A DNA stretch of 64,000 bases from Cohaesibacter haloalkalitolerans (lineage in GTDB: Bacteria > Pseudomonadota > Alphaproteobacteria > Rhizobiales > Cohaesibacteraceae): NCBI RefSeq assembly GCF_003574655.1, contig NZ_QNUM01000001.1:558001-622000 (forward strand), written 5' to 3'. Within the stretch, counting starts at the first letter, position 1; every line of letters starts with the position of its first letter. Shown one piece after another: positions 26,501 to 34,778 of this stretch. The notes under the pieces were generated by a model. That model did not search any database and had not been told where the DNA came from. It saw only the letters and a program-made list of their open reading frames with translations. The position numbers were made by a program, and so were the translations under genes.

Positions 26501-28435
26501 CAGGTGGATGCGGGCAGTTCGCTTTCCAACGAGATTGCCAGCCTGCCGACCCTGACCCGATCCGAACCCGGCAGTGCGCGGGTTTCGCTCAGCATCCGGG
26601 ACCGGAACGGCAAGGAGATGGCCAAGGCCGATACGACGGTTTCGTTCCTTGAGAAGACCGAGGAACCGACTTCGTCCAAGGCGTCATCAAAGACGTCATC
26701 CAAGGGGGACAAGACACCGGACAAAGCCAGTGACAAGACGGGCAGCAAGGCAGGTACGGAGGCGGATGGCAAGTCCACAGCCGGAGACAAGTCCGGGGCA
26801 AAGTCTGATGCAGTGGGCAACGGCAAGGGCGGAGCTGTAGGCGCGGGTAGCAGCGCACAGTCAGCCAACCCCATCGGTCAGAAAAAGCCGCCAGATGACT
26901 GGTGCGCGCCGGGAACCAATCAGCATACTGCTGCGTCGCAGATGTGGACGACAGGTTTGCAGGCCGTCGGCACCCAGCAATATGAGCGCGCCTTTGCCCA
27001 TTTCGAGGCCAGTCTGGCGATCTGCCCTGACGAGACGCGGCAGAAGCTGTTTGACAGTCTGAAGGCGAAGGTGGCGCAAGCCGGGACCGCACAACCGGCC
27101 CAGCCCCAGACACAGACCCAGGCACAGACCCAGACGCGGGCACAGAGTCAGGCGGGCCATCAACCATCGGTTCAACATCCGGTGCAAACCCCGACACCAA
27201 CACCCCACACTCCGCCGCCTGATCCCTGTGGTGCGGGCGGATCGCAGCAGAAGGCTGCCGCGGATCTGTGGACGCAAGGCCTAAGCGAGACCAAGGCTAT
27301 GCGGTATGACGGCGCGCTGGAGCGTTTCCGCCAGAGTCTGGCTCTTTGTCCCGATGCCAAGCGCGCCCAGATGGTCGACGCCATGGCGAAGCGTCTTGAA
27401 CAGATCGCCGAGCAGAAGCGGCAGCAGGAAGAAGCCAATCGCAAGGCCGCCAATCCTTGTGCCGAGGGCGGACAGTTGTTGCAGCCCGCAAAGCAGCAAT
27501 GGCAGCAGGGTCTTGCCACCATCAAGGGCGGCAAACCGGCAACCGGCCTGCAATTGCTCAGGAACAGTCTTTCCCTTTGCCCTGATGCGGAACGCAGCAA
27601 ACAGCTGAAGGGTCTGGAAACGGCCATTGCCAAGCAGCAGGAGGCTGAAAGGGCGAAGGCTCAAGCCCAAGCACAGGCCAAGGCCCAAGAACAGGCCAAG
27701 GCCCAAGCACAGGCTCAGAAAGATGCCGCGGCAGCAGCGCAAACGGGCAAAGCGGGCTCTCAGACGTCTGGCAGTGGCGATCCATTCGATGGATTTGATG
27801 TCCCCGAGTATGATCCGAATGCCCAGACACCGGAAAAGGCCACATCGCCCTTCGCGGTGGCCCCGACGCCAGAAGCGACCCGTGGAGCCAGTGACGACTA
27901 TTGGATCAACAAGGCCAAGGAGCAGAAACAGCAGGAGCAGGCGCAACAGGCGCAACAGGCTCACAATGGCCAATCCGGCGGAAAACAGATCGGTTCGCTC
28001 GACGGGGCCGCTTCGGCGCTCTACAAGGGGCGTGTCAGCGGGCTTGAAAACAACGAGATCACCATCGAGGTGGTCGGCAATCGGCTATCGGCCAAGGTCC
28101 GGATCAATTTCGGACGAGAGGTGGACACCGGCAGCTTCACCGCAACCCTCACGAACGGCCAGTTCGAGACGACCTTCAATCTCTATTCCAACCTCCATCC
28201 CGGCAAGGTGGAGCTGAGCTTGCGGGTCAAGGGGAGGGTGGAAAATCATCGGGTGTCCGGCGTTGCCGAAACGCTCAATATCCGCACCGATCCGCACCCA
28301 TGGTCTGCCGATCGGGTTGGAGGACAAGCTTCGGGTCAATCCATGGACGACATTATCGATGGCATCGCGGCACGCATTCGCGCCGGCATCCCCTCAGTCA
28401 AGGAAGTGGTAAAGGAAGTTCCCTATGCGCAATAG
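23519..28435 (+). CDS. Very large exported multidomain protein with three Cys-flanked TPR-like repeats
   Basis: I do not recognise this 1638-residue protein. It has a likely signal peptide (hydrophobic 23-40, cleavage near AFGQG). A mostly helical N-terminal region (about 45-570) follows, containing several Cys residues. Next come an acidic Asp/Glu/Gly-rich linker (about 575-735), a beta-rich Ig/PKD-like region (about 735-1040) and a Lys/Ser/Gly-rich linker (to about 1120). Three repeats start near 1129, 1238 and 1313. Each has C-x39-C with W at +14, G-L at +17/+18, S-L and CPD at the end, matching TPR positions G8, A20, F24, P32. A Gln/Ala/Lys coil (about 1370-1420) and a C-terminal beta domain (about 1500-1605) end it. 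It overlaps the next gene by 11 bp. AAGG precedes the ATG by 9 bp. Its role, perhaps periplasmic or envelope-associated, is unknown. Confidence 0.85.
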   Translation: MAIPVSFAVSFLVRSFSRWRVAASFLLCLMIASAGTSLAFGQGAGDAKASVEEQSAKEEKVYLQAHKEIKEKFTAAEEKVTAVVKELGILQQHVTNWRNATRRSTAQGAQNAISDMGIEFAEGLRDDAIKKLFGDDYGPKLINMMQSLEKATGRKLGVPSREQMEKLLETAVGREQLYGYMYNISSIERTLRKGGYFDKLNKIKASFDSAKQSIDEAGKMLEFVAVFDPNNVDKDAPISRLKALGGVLGYMKQFTKPVPGLGDLIDFYISATEEFSTALADLDKKLREARDGSICGSLQSSPQSRALAQFLVGKRNGDCFNFYQFYAAEALMAPTKAWRHAGSQDVFLFSPDGSYAYLTGTQYLKLARPFEALKASGRGSWERLARVDYFMKLASVASEKGRDEAGNRTYVPGHVLCGQYADWFGERNVWAILEKTGTVDLARRFVSPSGSSSFRLSAASRDALIGLCTYDQDMRRSMTSTYNRFKDLVMVAFDIYADDRGARPKLTAFRLNDSRAILDRSWISRAPDFVRIPAIVSAGRSVQYRVLAEDCEEKRFATTFSREGRKTLMVSLKRKKDEQRDAEDQKDAEDQKDDGAGKGLTRDDKGTATGPNDGADDLDDLINETEANGETASSGVQSGDGQGQTGGGSGASAGQTDEPQGDVVVEMGEEAGDVGADGQGATAETGDSGEAGNTPDETGEDLTEGEASPEDQTVAGNGIEVPSVSTGMGGIEVTAVNANDVYLGDRKSISAPTPEWAPLSMPEANDSEHPSVVIVTAGDQEDILPDSLPQFHWQSEPPIRFEPPVSSDGRTVAIFDRTGPVKIWADAVKDDQKQRVEVGTFEVKVPQFAIQFKPSSAAAAGSDITARLTSSPMVGEEFITVSWEDPPEQNLVSSQRSGMTLQFKGEAGDVVPLSAAIANKATGDALTTVEASYSVATLSFTIKAKRRGPPVKVWDAARKGLVEAGADQFYVGEAIDLTAQFAGGKTPDDIRWRWQVDAGSSLSNEIASLPTLTRSEPGSARVSLSIRDRNGKEMAKADTTVSFLEKTEEPTSSKASSKTSSKGDKTPDKASDKTGSKAGTEADGKSTAGDKSGAKSDAVGNGKGGAVGAGSSAQSANPIGQKKPPDDWCAPGTNQHTAASQMWTTGLQAVGTQQYERAFAHFEASLAICPDETRQKLFDSLKAKVAQAGTAQPAQPQTQTQAQTQTRAQSQAGHQPSVQHPVQTPTPTPHTPPPDPCGAGGSQQKAAADLWTQGLSETKAMRYDGALERFRQSLALCPDAKRAQMVDAMAKRLEQIAEQKRQQEEANRKAANPCAEGGQLLQPAKQQWQQGLATIKGGKPATGLQLLRNSLSLCPDAERSKQLKGLETAIAKQQEAERAKAQAQAQAKAQEQAKAQAQAQKDAAAAAQTGKAGSQTSGSGDPFDGFDVPEYDPNAQTPEKATSPFAVAPTPEATRGASDDYWINKAKEQKQQEQAQQAQQAHNGQSGGKQIGSLDGAASALYKGRVSGLENNEITIEVVGNRLSAKVRINFGREVDTGSFTATLTNGQFETTFNLYSNLHPGKVELSLRVKGRVENHRVSGVAETLNIRTDPHPWSADRVGGQASGQSMDDIIDGIAARIRAGIPSVKEVVKEVPYAQ

Positions 28436-29303
28436 TCATGGTTGGCCTGATGTGAGCCTTGCAAAGGCTGCTACCGGGCTTTGGTTTTTCTTTCTGCTGC
28501 TGGTCTTCTGCCTGCCGGTCCGGGCCATCGAGCTCGGGCGCAGCGGCATACTGGTCAATCCGCCGGACAGGGGGTGGAAGGTCGAGAGCCAGCGGGACGC
28601 CAATATCGAGGTGTGGCATCTACGCGCCAAGGACTGGGACCCTGTTCCCAGAGAATCTGGCTTGATTGCCGTCACGATCTCCTTTCTGGATAGCGATCCG
28701 CTCAACGGTGCCCCTCTCAACGGCATGATGAAACAGGCATCCTCCATGATGTTGGATAAATTCCTCACGGATGTCGCTGATGTGCGGCCGCTCAAGGTGC
28801 AGTCGGGGCGTTTTGAGGTGGCCAAGGAAGACTATGTCGGGGCGCTTGATCTCAAATCGGCAGGCAAGAAGCCGGTGAGTGCGCGCTTCATGGTCGTGCG
28901 CTGCCGGGAAGGGTTCGTGATGCTGACAGCCTTTTCGCTGTTGCCACTGGATGACGAGCCGTTTGCAGCTCTGCTGGGCAAGGGTGGGATGTTGATGTTT
29001 GACGGCCCCGGTTCCGGGATCTTCGCCAGTCTGACCGGTGGTGGGGCAGTCGCCAGCGAGCAAGCGCCGAAGATGACGGACAGCATGCCCTCCGGTCAGA
29101 CGGCTCCCAATCAGCAGACGCCGGAGCAGCAGATCGACAGCGTGCTGGATGCGCTTGACTTTGGTGGTGGCCAGACCCCGCAGGCAGGGGGCACCGCGCC
29201 GCAGGCAGGAGATGCCGCGCCGCAAACTGGAGCTGGCAGTGGCAGCGGCGAGGGGGAAATCCAGATGGATGACCTGCTTGAACAGATGCAGAAGAGCTTT
29301 TAG
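28425..29303 (+). CDS. Exported protein of unknown function, second gene of the secreted four-gene operon
   Basis: I cannot name this 292-residue protein. A long signal-like N-terminus (hydrophobic about 18-32, cleavage near PVRA, residue 34) is followed by a globular region of about 165 residues with mixed alpha/beta character (IELGRSGILVNPPDRGW, then FEVAKEDYVGALDL and FMVVRCREGFVMLTAF). The tail (about 205-292) is rich in Gly, Gln, Pro and Ala, with two AGGTAPQAGDAAPQ-like units, and ends in an amphipathic MDDLLEQMQKSF. It starts inside the end of the preceding gene (11-bp overlap), so the two are coupled. One Cys in the mature domain is visible (VRCRE). Confidence 0.85.
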   Translation: MRNSHGWPDVSLAKAATGLWFFFLLLVFCLPVRAIELGRSGILVNPPDRGWKVESQRDANIEVWHLRAKDWDPVPRESGLIAVTISFLDSDPLNGAPLNGMMKQASSMMLDKFLTDVADVRPLKVQSGRFEVAKEDYVGALDLKSAGKKPVSARFMVVRCREGFVMLTAFSLLPLDDEPFAALLGKGGMLMFDGPGSGIFASLTGGGAVASEQAPKMTDSMPSGQTAPNQQTPEQQIDSVLDALDFGGGQTPQAGGTAPQAGDAAPQTGAGSGSGEGEIQMDDLLEQMQKSF

Positions 29304-29321
29304 GGGCAGGGAGGAAGCGAG

Positions 29322-29900
29322 ATGAAGACAACGGTTTACCGCGGGTTCCTGTTACTGGGTCTCGCCCTTGTTTCCGGTCCGGCGCTTGCGGACTATGTGG
29401 GCGGGCTCAACCCCTATGGCGACAATTTTCTTGCCTTGCGGCAATATCCGAGTGCGCGCTCCCGGCTCATTGCCCGGCTCGGGCCGAATACCATTGTCGA
29501 GGTTCTCGATGCTGATGGAGTGTGGCGCTATGTGCGCACACAGGATGGCCTCATCGGTTGGGCACATGGCAACTGGATCTTCCCAGGCATGCCTGCCTAT
29601 GGCGGGGGCGGTGCTCCCGATATGGGGAGAGCTGCTCCGGATCTGGGGACGCCTGATCTGGGAGGCCCAGACCTCGGTGGGCCGGAGATGAGCAGCCCGA
29701 TCAATGATGCCCCTCAAGCTGCTCAACCACAGCCTGTAGCGCCTCAAGCAGGGGCTGCTCCGGTCAACGTGCTGCCACCAAGCACGGACCCCGCGCCGCA
29801 GCCCGCCGCCTCACCCGCTCCGGCTGTCCCCGGTGCGCTCGACTGGTTGGAGAGCCATCTTGAGAAGTTCCATGATCCGCTGAAATACTATCCTGACTAG
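29322..29900 (+). CDS. Exported SH3b-domain protein, third gene of the secreted operon
   Basis: This 192-residue protein begins with a clear signal peptide (cleavage ALADY, after residue 23). Residues 24-88 form a bacterial SH3-like domain: the GDNFLALRQYPSARS stretch, IVEVLDADGVWRYVR, and DGLIGWAHGNWIF are typical. Such domains often bind peptidoglycan or protein partners. A Gly/Asp/Pro/Gln-rich tail follows (about 90-165) with a short repeated PDLGGPDLGG motif. The C-terminus has an amphipathic segment (LDWLESHLEKFHDPLKYY). It starts 18 bp after the preceding gene, with GGGAGG upstream. I infer a cell-wall or envelope location. Confidence 0.85.
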   Translation: MKTTVYRGFLLLGLALVSGPALADYVGGLNPYGDNFLALRQYPSARSRLIARLGPNTIVEVLDADGVWRYVRTQDGLIGWAHGNWIFPGMPAYGGGGAPDMGRAAPDLGTPDLGGPDLGGPEMSSPINDAPQAAQPQPVAPQAGAAPVNVLPPSTDPAPQPAASPAPAVPGALDWLESHLEKFHDPLKYYPD

Positions 29901-29909
29901 GAGGCTTCC

Positions 29910-30467
29910 ATGTCGATCATGTCGACGCCCACGGGACGGATTGTCCCATTTGCCGTTTTTGCCCTCACCCTTTGCGCAGTTCTTGCTTCAGGCCTTGTTG
30001 CGGGAGGCGTTGTGCCGTCGGCACGGGCGGAGGGTGCGCTCAGTTGGAGCCATTATGTCGTCACCCGGTTTGGTACCGAAGCCGACATTCCCAGCAGCTT
30101 CATCGCACAGGACGCGCCAGATGCCGGAGACGGCCGGACATTCCTGTCGCCGGATGGCTCAGGGGAGATTCGCATCTATGGCAGTTTCAATGTGCTTTCG
30201 GATACGATGAAGGCCTATCAGGAGGAACAGCTCGGTTACATGCAGAGCGCCGGTTTCACGCTCAAGCGGCAACAGCAGGGCGAAAACTGGTTTGTTCTGG
30301 CTGGCGTTGAAGGGGCGGATGTGGTCTATCTCTTCGTCAAGCATGGCAAGGAGTGCGGCCCGGAGCTGATGCATCACATGCGGCTGAAATATCCCTCCTC
30401 CAACATGGCCGAATGGAAGCCGATCATCGCCCGCACGATCCAGTCTCTGAGTGGCCCATGCCCGTAA
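29910..30467 (+). CDS. Exported protein of unknown function, fourth gene of the secreted operon
   Basis: This 185-residue protein has a signal peptide with a long hydrophobic core (about 12-33, cleavage SARAEG near 40). It has one compact domain with the pattern YVVTRFGTEADIPSSF, then DGRTFLSPDGSGEIRIYG, and a conserved-looking WFVLAGVEGADVVYLFV strand pair. Cys residues in KECGP and the terminal GPCP could form a disulfide. The beginning resembles unnamed alphaproteobacterial exported proteins, as I recall them. I know no assigned function. It starts 9 bp after the SH3b gene, with TAGGAGG just upstream of the ATG, and ends the cassette. Confidence 0.85.
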   Translation: MSIMSTPTGRIVPFAVFALTLCAVLASGLVAGGVVPSARAEGALSWSHYVVTRFGTEADIPSSFIAQDAPDAGDGRTFLSPDGSGEIRIYGSFNVLSDTMKAYQEEQLGYMQSAGFTLKRQQQGENWFVLAGVEGADVVYLFVKHGKECGPELMHHMRLKYPSSNMAEWKPIIARTIQSLSGPCP

Positions 30468-30595
30468 GAAGAGAGCTGGGTGCGATTGTCCATGCGATGA
30501 TTTGTCATGCGATTAGAGCCGGTTAGTGGTTGTATGCTAATCGGTATAACTACGACCTTCGCCTCATAGGTGGCCGGGGGCAGGATTTGTTAGAC

Positions 30596-30624
30596 TGGAT
30601 CTCTCATAGAGGGAGAGAGATCCA
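30596..30624 (+). promoter_or_regulatory. Hairpin enclosing the ribosome-binding site of the LuxR-type regulator gene
   Basis: TGGATCTCTC at 30596-30605 is the exact complement of GAGAGATCCA at 30615-30624, whose last A is the first base of the start codon. The 9-nt loop holds ATAGAGGGA, so the Shine-Dalgarno GAGGGAG sits in the loop and the top of the stem. Folding would hinder ribosome binding. It may be a translational control element or, as DNA, a dyad operator. Confidence 0.55.
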
Positions 30625-31331
30625 TGCTTGCTTATCATGAACACAATCAGCCGGTCGAGTTTCGCTCGGCGCTCATCGTGGATGACCATCCGCTCTTTTG
30701 CGATGCGCTCTGCATGACTCTGCAAGCGGTGTCCTCCATCCGTTCCATCCATACGGTCAACAGCCTGCAGGACGCGCTGGACATCATCATCGAGCATGAC
30801 AGCCCGGATCTGATCGTGCTGGACCTCAATCTGCCCGATGTTCAGGGACTGGATGGCCTGCTGCGCCTGCGTAACACCACGCGCTCGCCGATTGTCGTCA
30901 TTTCGTCGATGGCCGACAACCGGATCATCAGTTCGGTCATTCATACCGGTGCGTCGGGTTTTATCCCGAAGCATTCCAATCGCTCGATTTTCCAGAAGGC
31001 AATCGAGACTCTGGCCGAGGGCAAGAAATTCATCCCCGCCGGTTATGTGCTGCTGGAGAATAGCCCGGCACTCAGCGAAGACGAAACCATCAAGCGGATG
31101 GCCTCGCTGACCAATCAGCAGGGGCGTATCCTGCAACTGATCTGCGAGGGTAAGCTCAACAAGCAGATCGCCTTCGATCTGTCGATTGCCGAGACCACCG
31201 TCAAGGCGCATGTAACGGCGATCATGCGCAAGCTTGGTGTGCAGAGCCGGACGCAGGCGGTGTTGATGGCCAAGAAGACCAGCTTCGGCCATGTCTCTGA
31301 CGATGGCGAGAGTTCTGCTCTGGGGCTGTGA
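30624..31331 (+). CDS. LuxR/FixJ-type response regulator (REC + HTH)
   Basis: This 235-residue response regulator has a receiver domain (about 14-130) with the acidic pair in VDDHPLF, phospho-acceptor Asp67 in IVLDLNLPD and Lys116 in FIPKHS. The C-terminal LuxR-type HTH (about 160-225) has LTNQQGRILQLICEGKLNKQIA and AETTVKAHVTAIMRKLGV. It resembles regulators of the AgmR/ExaE/ErdR kind that control alcohol oxidation, judged from overall pattern and context. The FIST gene starts 43 bp later and the hybrid kinase after that, so all three form one operon and probably one phosphorelay. Confidence 0.9.
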   Translation: MLAYHEHNQPVEFRSALIVDDHPLFCDALCMTLQAVSSIRSIHTVNSLQDALDIIIEHDSPDLIVLDLNLPDVQGLDGLLRLRNTTRSPIVVISSMADNRIISSVIHTGASGFIPKHSNRSIFQKAIETLAEGKKFIPAGYVLLENSPALSEDETIKRMASLTNQQGRILQLICEGKLNKQIAFDLSIAETTVKAHVTAIMRKLGVQSRTQAVLMAKKTSFGHVSDDGESSALGL

Positions 31332-31374
31332 GCGGGTGCGCAACCCTGTTGGGGCAGAGAGGCTGGGAGGCTTG

Positions 31375-32547
31375 ATGACGGACCGGTTGGCTGGCTTGCA
31401 CCAGGGCGCGGACGATGGGGACGTGATTGTTCGCACGGCCTGTGTTGCCTGCGATGCCGAGGATGCGGCAGATCGTCTGAGACAGGCCCTGCAGCCGGAT
31501 GATCTCGAGATCGTGGTGATTTTCTTCTCTCCCCGAACAGACATCGCCGCCTTTGTTGCCCGGTTGGGGGAAGGCTTTGCGGGTACGCGGCTGGTGGGAT
31601 GCACGACCGCTGGCGAAATCACCCAGGATGGCTATGCCGAGGGCACCATTATGGCGCTGGGGTTTCCGCGCAGCCACTTTTCCGCCCGCAGCCTGCTGAT
31701 CGATGACCTTGATAATCTCGACAGCCGCGGGGTGGTGGATGGCATCATTCGCAATCGCAACGGCCTTGCGGCAGAGGTGCCGCGTTGGCAGTCGGAGTTC
31801 TCGCTGCTGCTGGTCGACGGGCTTTCCACCTGTGAGGACCAACTGACGGCCGAGATTTCCTTCGGTCTCGGACCGGTGCCGCTTTCCGGCGGGTCGGCGG
31901 GGGACGGAACGGATTTTGCCCGCACTTTTGTTCTTTTCGATGGCAAGGTGGCGTCCAATGCCGCCGTCCTCATCCAGATGGTCAGCCGTTGCCCGATCCG
32001 CGTGTTCAAGACCGATCATCTGGTTCCGGCCGAGACGCGGATGGTTGTGACCGGTGCCGATCCGTCCAGGCGCGTGGTCTCGGAAATCAATGCCGAACCG
32101 GCCGCGCGGGAATATGCCCGTATTCTTGGCAAGGATCCCGAGCAACTGTCGCCCTTCATCTTTGCGGCCCATCCGGTTGTGGTGCAGTTCGGTGGTCGGC
32201 ACCATGTGCGTGCCATCCAGCGGGTGGCGGACAATGGCGATCTGGTATTCTTCTCCGCCATTGATGAGGGGGTGGTGCTGACCCTGGCCGAACCGGACAA
32301 CATGGTGGACCATCTTGAGCGCGAAATGCAGGCCCTCAGCGAAGGTGGCAAGCCGGACGCGATCATCGCCTTTGACTGCATCCTGCGGCGGCTCGAAGCG
32401 GAGCAGAAGCAACAGGTCGGGCAACTCTCCCGCATCCTTGCAGATAATCGAGTTGTCGGCTTCTCCACCTATGGCGAGCAGTATAATTCCATGCATGTGA
32501 ACCAGACGCTGACCGGCGTTGCCATCTATCCACCAGACGAGGGCTGA
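31375..32547 (+). CDS. FIST-domain signal-transduction protein (NosP-like)
   Basis: This 390-residue protein contains FIST_N (about 20-215) with RLVGCTTAGEITQDGY and LSGGSAGDG, and FIST_C (about 220-370) ending NRVVGFSTYGEQYNSMHVNQTLTGVA. FIST proteins are sensory inputs for kinases. In Pseudomonas aeruginosa the FIST protein NosP is reported to bind heme and nitric oxide and to act on its co-transcribed kinase NahK. I chose the ATG at 31375, which follows GGGAGG. The open frame extends 28 codons upstream into the regulator gene. It sits 2 bp before the kinase gene, an arrangement like nosP-nahK. No heme ligand can be assigned by eye. Confidence 0.87.
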   Translation: MTDRLAGLHQGADDGDVIVRTACVACDAEDAADRLRQALQPDDLEIVVIFFSPRTDIAAFVARLGEGFAGTRLVGCTTAGEITQDGYAEGTIMALGFPRSHFSARSLLIDDLDNLDSRGVVDGIIRNRNGLAAEVPRWQSEFSLLLVDGLSTCEDQLTAEISFGLGPVPLSGGSAGDGTDFARTFVLFDGKVASNAAVLIQMVSRCPIRVFKTDHLVPAETRMVVTGADPSRRVVSEINAEPAAREYARILGKDPEQLSPFIFAAHPVVVQFGGRHHVRAIQRVADNGDLVFFSAIDEGVVLTLAEPDNMVDHLEREMQALSEGGKPDAIIAFDCILRRLEAEQKQQVGQLSRILADNRVVGFSTYGEQYNSMHVNQTLTGVAIYPPDEG

Positions 32548-32549
32548 GC

Positions 32550-34778
32550 TTGCAACACGGACTGATCAATCCTGCTGATACGCTGGAGAGGCAGAATGAA
32601 AAGCTGATCAAGATCGTCACCACCCTGATGCGTCGGGTCGAGAAGGGGGTGGATGCGTCCGGCGTGGCCTATGCCCAGTTCCAGCGGGCTGTGCTGCTGG
32701 AAGACGAGGTGCGCTCGCGGACCCATGATCTGGAGCGGGCGCTGGACCTGCTCAATGAATCCAACGCTCGGCTGGCGCGCGCCAACGCCGAGGCCGAGAC
32801 GGCGCGGGTCAATCTGGCCAATGCGCTGGAGACGGTGCAGGAAGGCTTTGCCCTGTTCGATGCCGAGGATGTGCTGGTGATGTGCAACAGCCGCTTCGGG
32901 CTGCACATGCGTGATATCCACCCGCAGCTGCAACCGGGCCTGCGGTTCGAGGACTATGTCCGGATGGTCAGCACCAGCCGCTATCTTGATCTGCCCGAGG
33001 GGCAAGCCTCGCCGGAGTGGGCTGCCAACCGGATGGAGCGGCACAAGGACCGGCATGTGGCCTTCAATGTGCGCATGGCCGGGGACTGCTGGCTACAGGT
33101 GAGCGAGCACCGCACGCCGGATGGCGGCACGGTCATCTTGCAGACCGATATCACTGACATGGTGCTGCTTGAGCGGCAGGAGCGGGAGCGGCTGCTCGAT
33201 GGGCAGGCCCAACTGATCCGGGCGACGCTCGAACATCTCAATCAGGGTATTTGCATTTTCGACGATCAAAACCGGCTCATCGGCTGGAACCAGCGGGCAG
33301 GCGAGTTGCTGACCATAGCGGCGCGCCAGTTCCAGCTCGGTATTTCCTTTGGTGCCCTCTACAAGCTCATCCGGTCCAAGGTCAGTTTTTCGCGCAAGCA
33401 TGACGTCCGCCGGATCGAGGATTGGGTGCAGGTCGGGGCAAACCGGCCGCCGCTGTCCTTCGAGATTGTTATCGGTCGCGACAGGGTGCTGGCGGTGTTT
33501 GCCCAGCAGATGCCCGACAAGGGGTTTGTGATCAGCTTCACCGATGTGTCTGCCGAGCGGTTGGCGGTGCGGGCTATTTCCGAGGTCAATGAGACCCTCG
33601 AACAGCGGGTTGCCGAGCGGACACTCGAGCTGGAAGCCGCCCTCGCAGAAGCCGAACGGGCCAATGCCTCCAAGTCACGCTTTGTGGCTGCGGCCAGTCA
33701 TGACCTGTTGCAGCCACTCTCGGCGGCCAAGCTGTTTGTCGCTTCGCTTGAGAGCGAACTGGCCGACCCTGAACTTGCCAGCCCGGAGTTGGCCGAGCGG
33801 GCCGCCAAGGCCAACAATGCGCTGATGAGTGCGGAGAATATTCTCAATGCGCTGCTCGACATCTCCAAACTGGATTCCGGCCGGGCGGCTCTGCACGAGG
33901 GGCCGGTGGCGCTGGACGATCTGCTCGGGCCGCTTCGCGATGAGCTGAAGCCTCTAGCCGAGAAGAAAGGGCTGGCCTTCCGGATGGTCTCGACTGGGGC
34001 GGTGGTCATCAGTGACGCGTCCTACCTCCGACGCATTCTGCAGAATCTGATCAGCAATGCCATACGCTATACCGCCAGAGGCAAGGTGCTGGTAGGGGTA
34101 CGCAGCCGCATGGGGCGGTTGTTCATCGAGGTGTGGGACACGGGGCCGGGGATTCCTGCGCATGAACAGGGCAAGATCTTTCAGGAGTTTCAGCGCCTCA
34201 ATGCCACGGTCAGTGCTGCCGACGGCATGGGGCTGGGGCTGGCGATCGTCGAGCGGGCCTGCCGGTTGCTCGATCATCCGCTGCATCTCAAATCGGAGGT
34301 TGGCAAGGGAACCTGCTTTTCGGTGGAGCTGCCGCCCTCGTCGGTGGTGCCCAAAGCGGCCCCTTCCGATGGCCTTATCCTGCTGGGCAAGGAGAAGCGG
34401 CTCAGCCTTGAACATCACATTGTTCTGCTGATCGAGAATGACGAGGGGCTGAGAAGCGCCATCACGCTGACGCTGGAGAAATGGGGGGTCGATGTGCTGC
34501 CATGCGCCAACGAGGGCGAGGCCGTGGCGGTGCTGCAGGAACTCGATATCGCGCCGGACGCCATCATTGCCGACTATCAGCTGGATCATGGCCTGATGGG
34601 AACCGATGTGGTGCTGAGGCTGCGTGAGCGCTACGGCAAGGTGCCGACCTGCATCATTTCGGCCAATCGTTCGCCGCTGCTGGCCGAAAAGTGCCTGCGG
34701 CTTGGTGCATCGCTGCATCACAAGCCACTCAACCCGCTTGAGCTGCGGGAGTTTCTGGAAGATGCCGTAAGCCGGTAG
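32550..34778 (+). CDS. PAS-containing hybrid histidine kinase (NahK/ErcS'-like)
   Basis: This 742-residue cytosolic protein has an N-terminal coiled coil (about 10-95), two PAS-like modules (about 95-210, with PAS7-like GLRFEDYVRM, and 225-345) and a second coil. A HisKA domain carries phospho-His384 in AASHDLLQPLSAAKLF, and a HATPase_c domain has NLISNAIRYTA, DTGPGI and GMGLGLAIV. A C-terminal receiver (about 618-740) has Asp675 in IIADYQLDHG and a Lys in HHKPL. HDLLQPL rather than the common HELRTPL is the NahK/ErcS' type. There is no transmembrane segment. The start is a TTG, 2 bp after the FIST stop, with GAGGG upstream. The receiver's first acidic patch is IENDE instead of DD. Confidence 0.9.
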   Translation: MQHGLINPADTLERQNEKLIKIVTTLMRRVEKGVDASGVAYAQFQRAVLLEDEVRSRTHDLERALDLLNESNARLARANAEAETARVNLANALETVQEGFALFDAEDVLVMCNSRFGLHMRDIHPQLQPGLRFEDYVRMVSTSRYLDLPEGQASPEWAANRMERHKDRHVAFNVRMAGDCWLQVSEHRTPDGGTVILQTDITDMVLLERQERERLLDGQAQLIRATLEHLNQGICIFDDQNRLIGWNQRAGELLTIAARQFQLGISFGALYKLIRSKVSFSRKHDVRRIEDWVQVGANRPPLSFEIVIGRDRVLAVFAQQMPDKGFVISFTDVSAERLAVRAISEVNETLEQRVAERTLELEAALAEAERANASKSRFVAAASHDLLQPLSAAKLFVASLESELADPELASPELAERAAKANNALMSAENILNALLDISKLDSGRAALHEGPVALDDLLGPLRDELKPLAEKKGLAFRMVSTGAVVISDASYLRRILQNLISNAIRYTARGKVLVGVRSRMGRLFIEVWDTGPGIPAHEQGKIFQEFQRLNATVSAADGMGLGLAIVERACRLLDHPLHLKSEVGKGTCFSVELPPSSVVPKAAPSDGLILLGKEKRLSLEHHIVLLIENDEGLRSAITLTLEKWGVDVLPCANEGEAVAVLQELDIAPDAIIADYQLDHGLMGTDVVLRLRERYGKVPTCIISANRSPLLAEKCLRLGASLHHKPLNPLELREFLEDAVSR

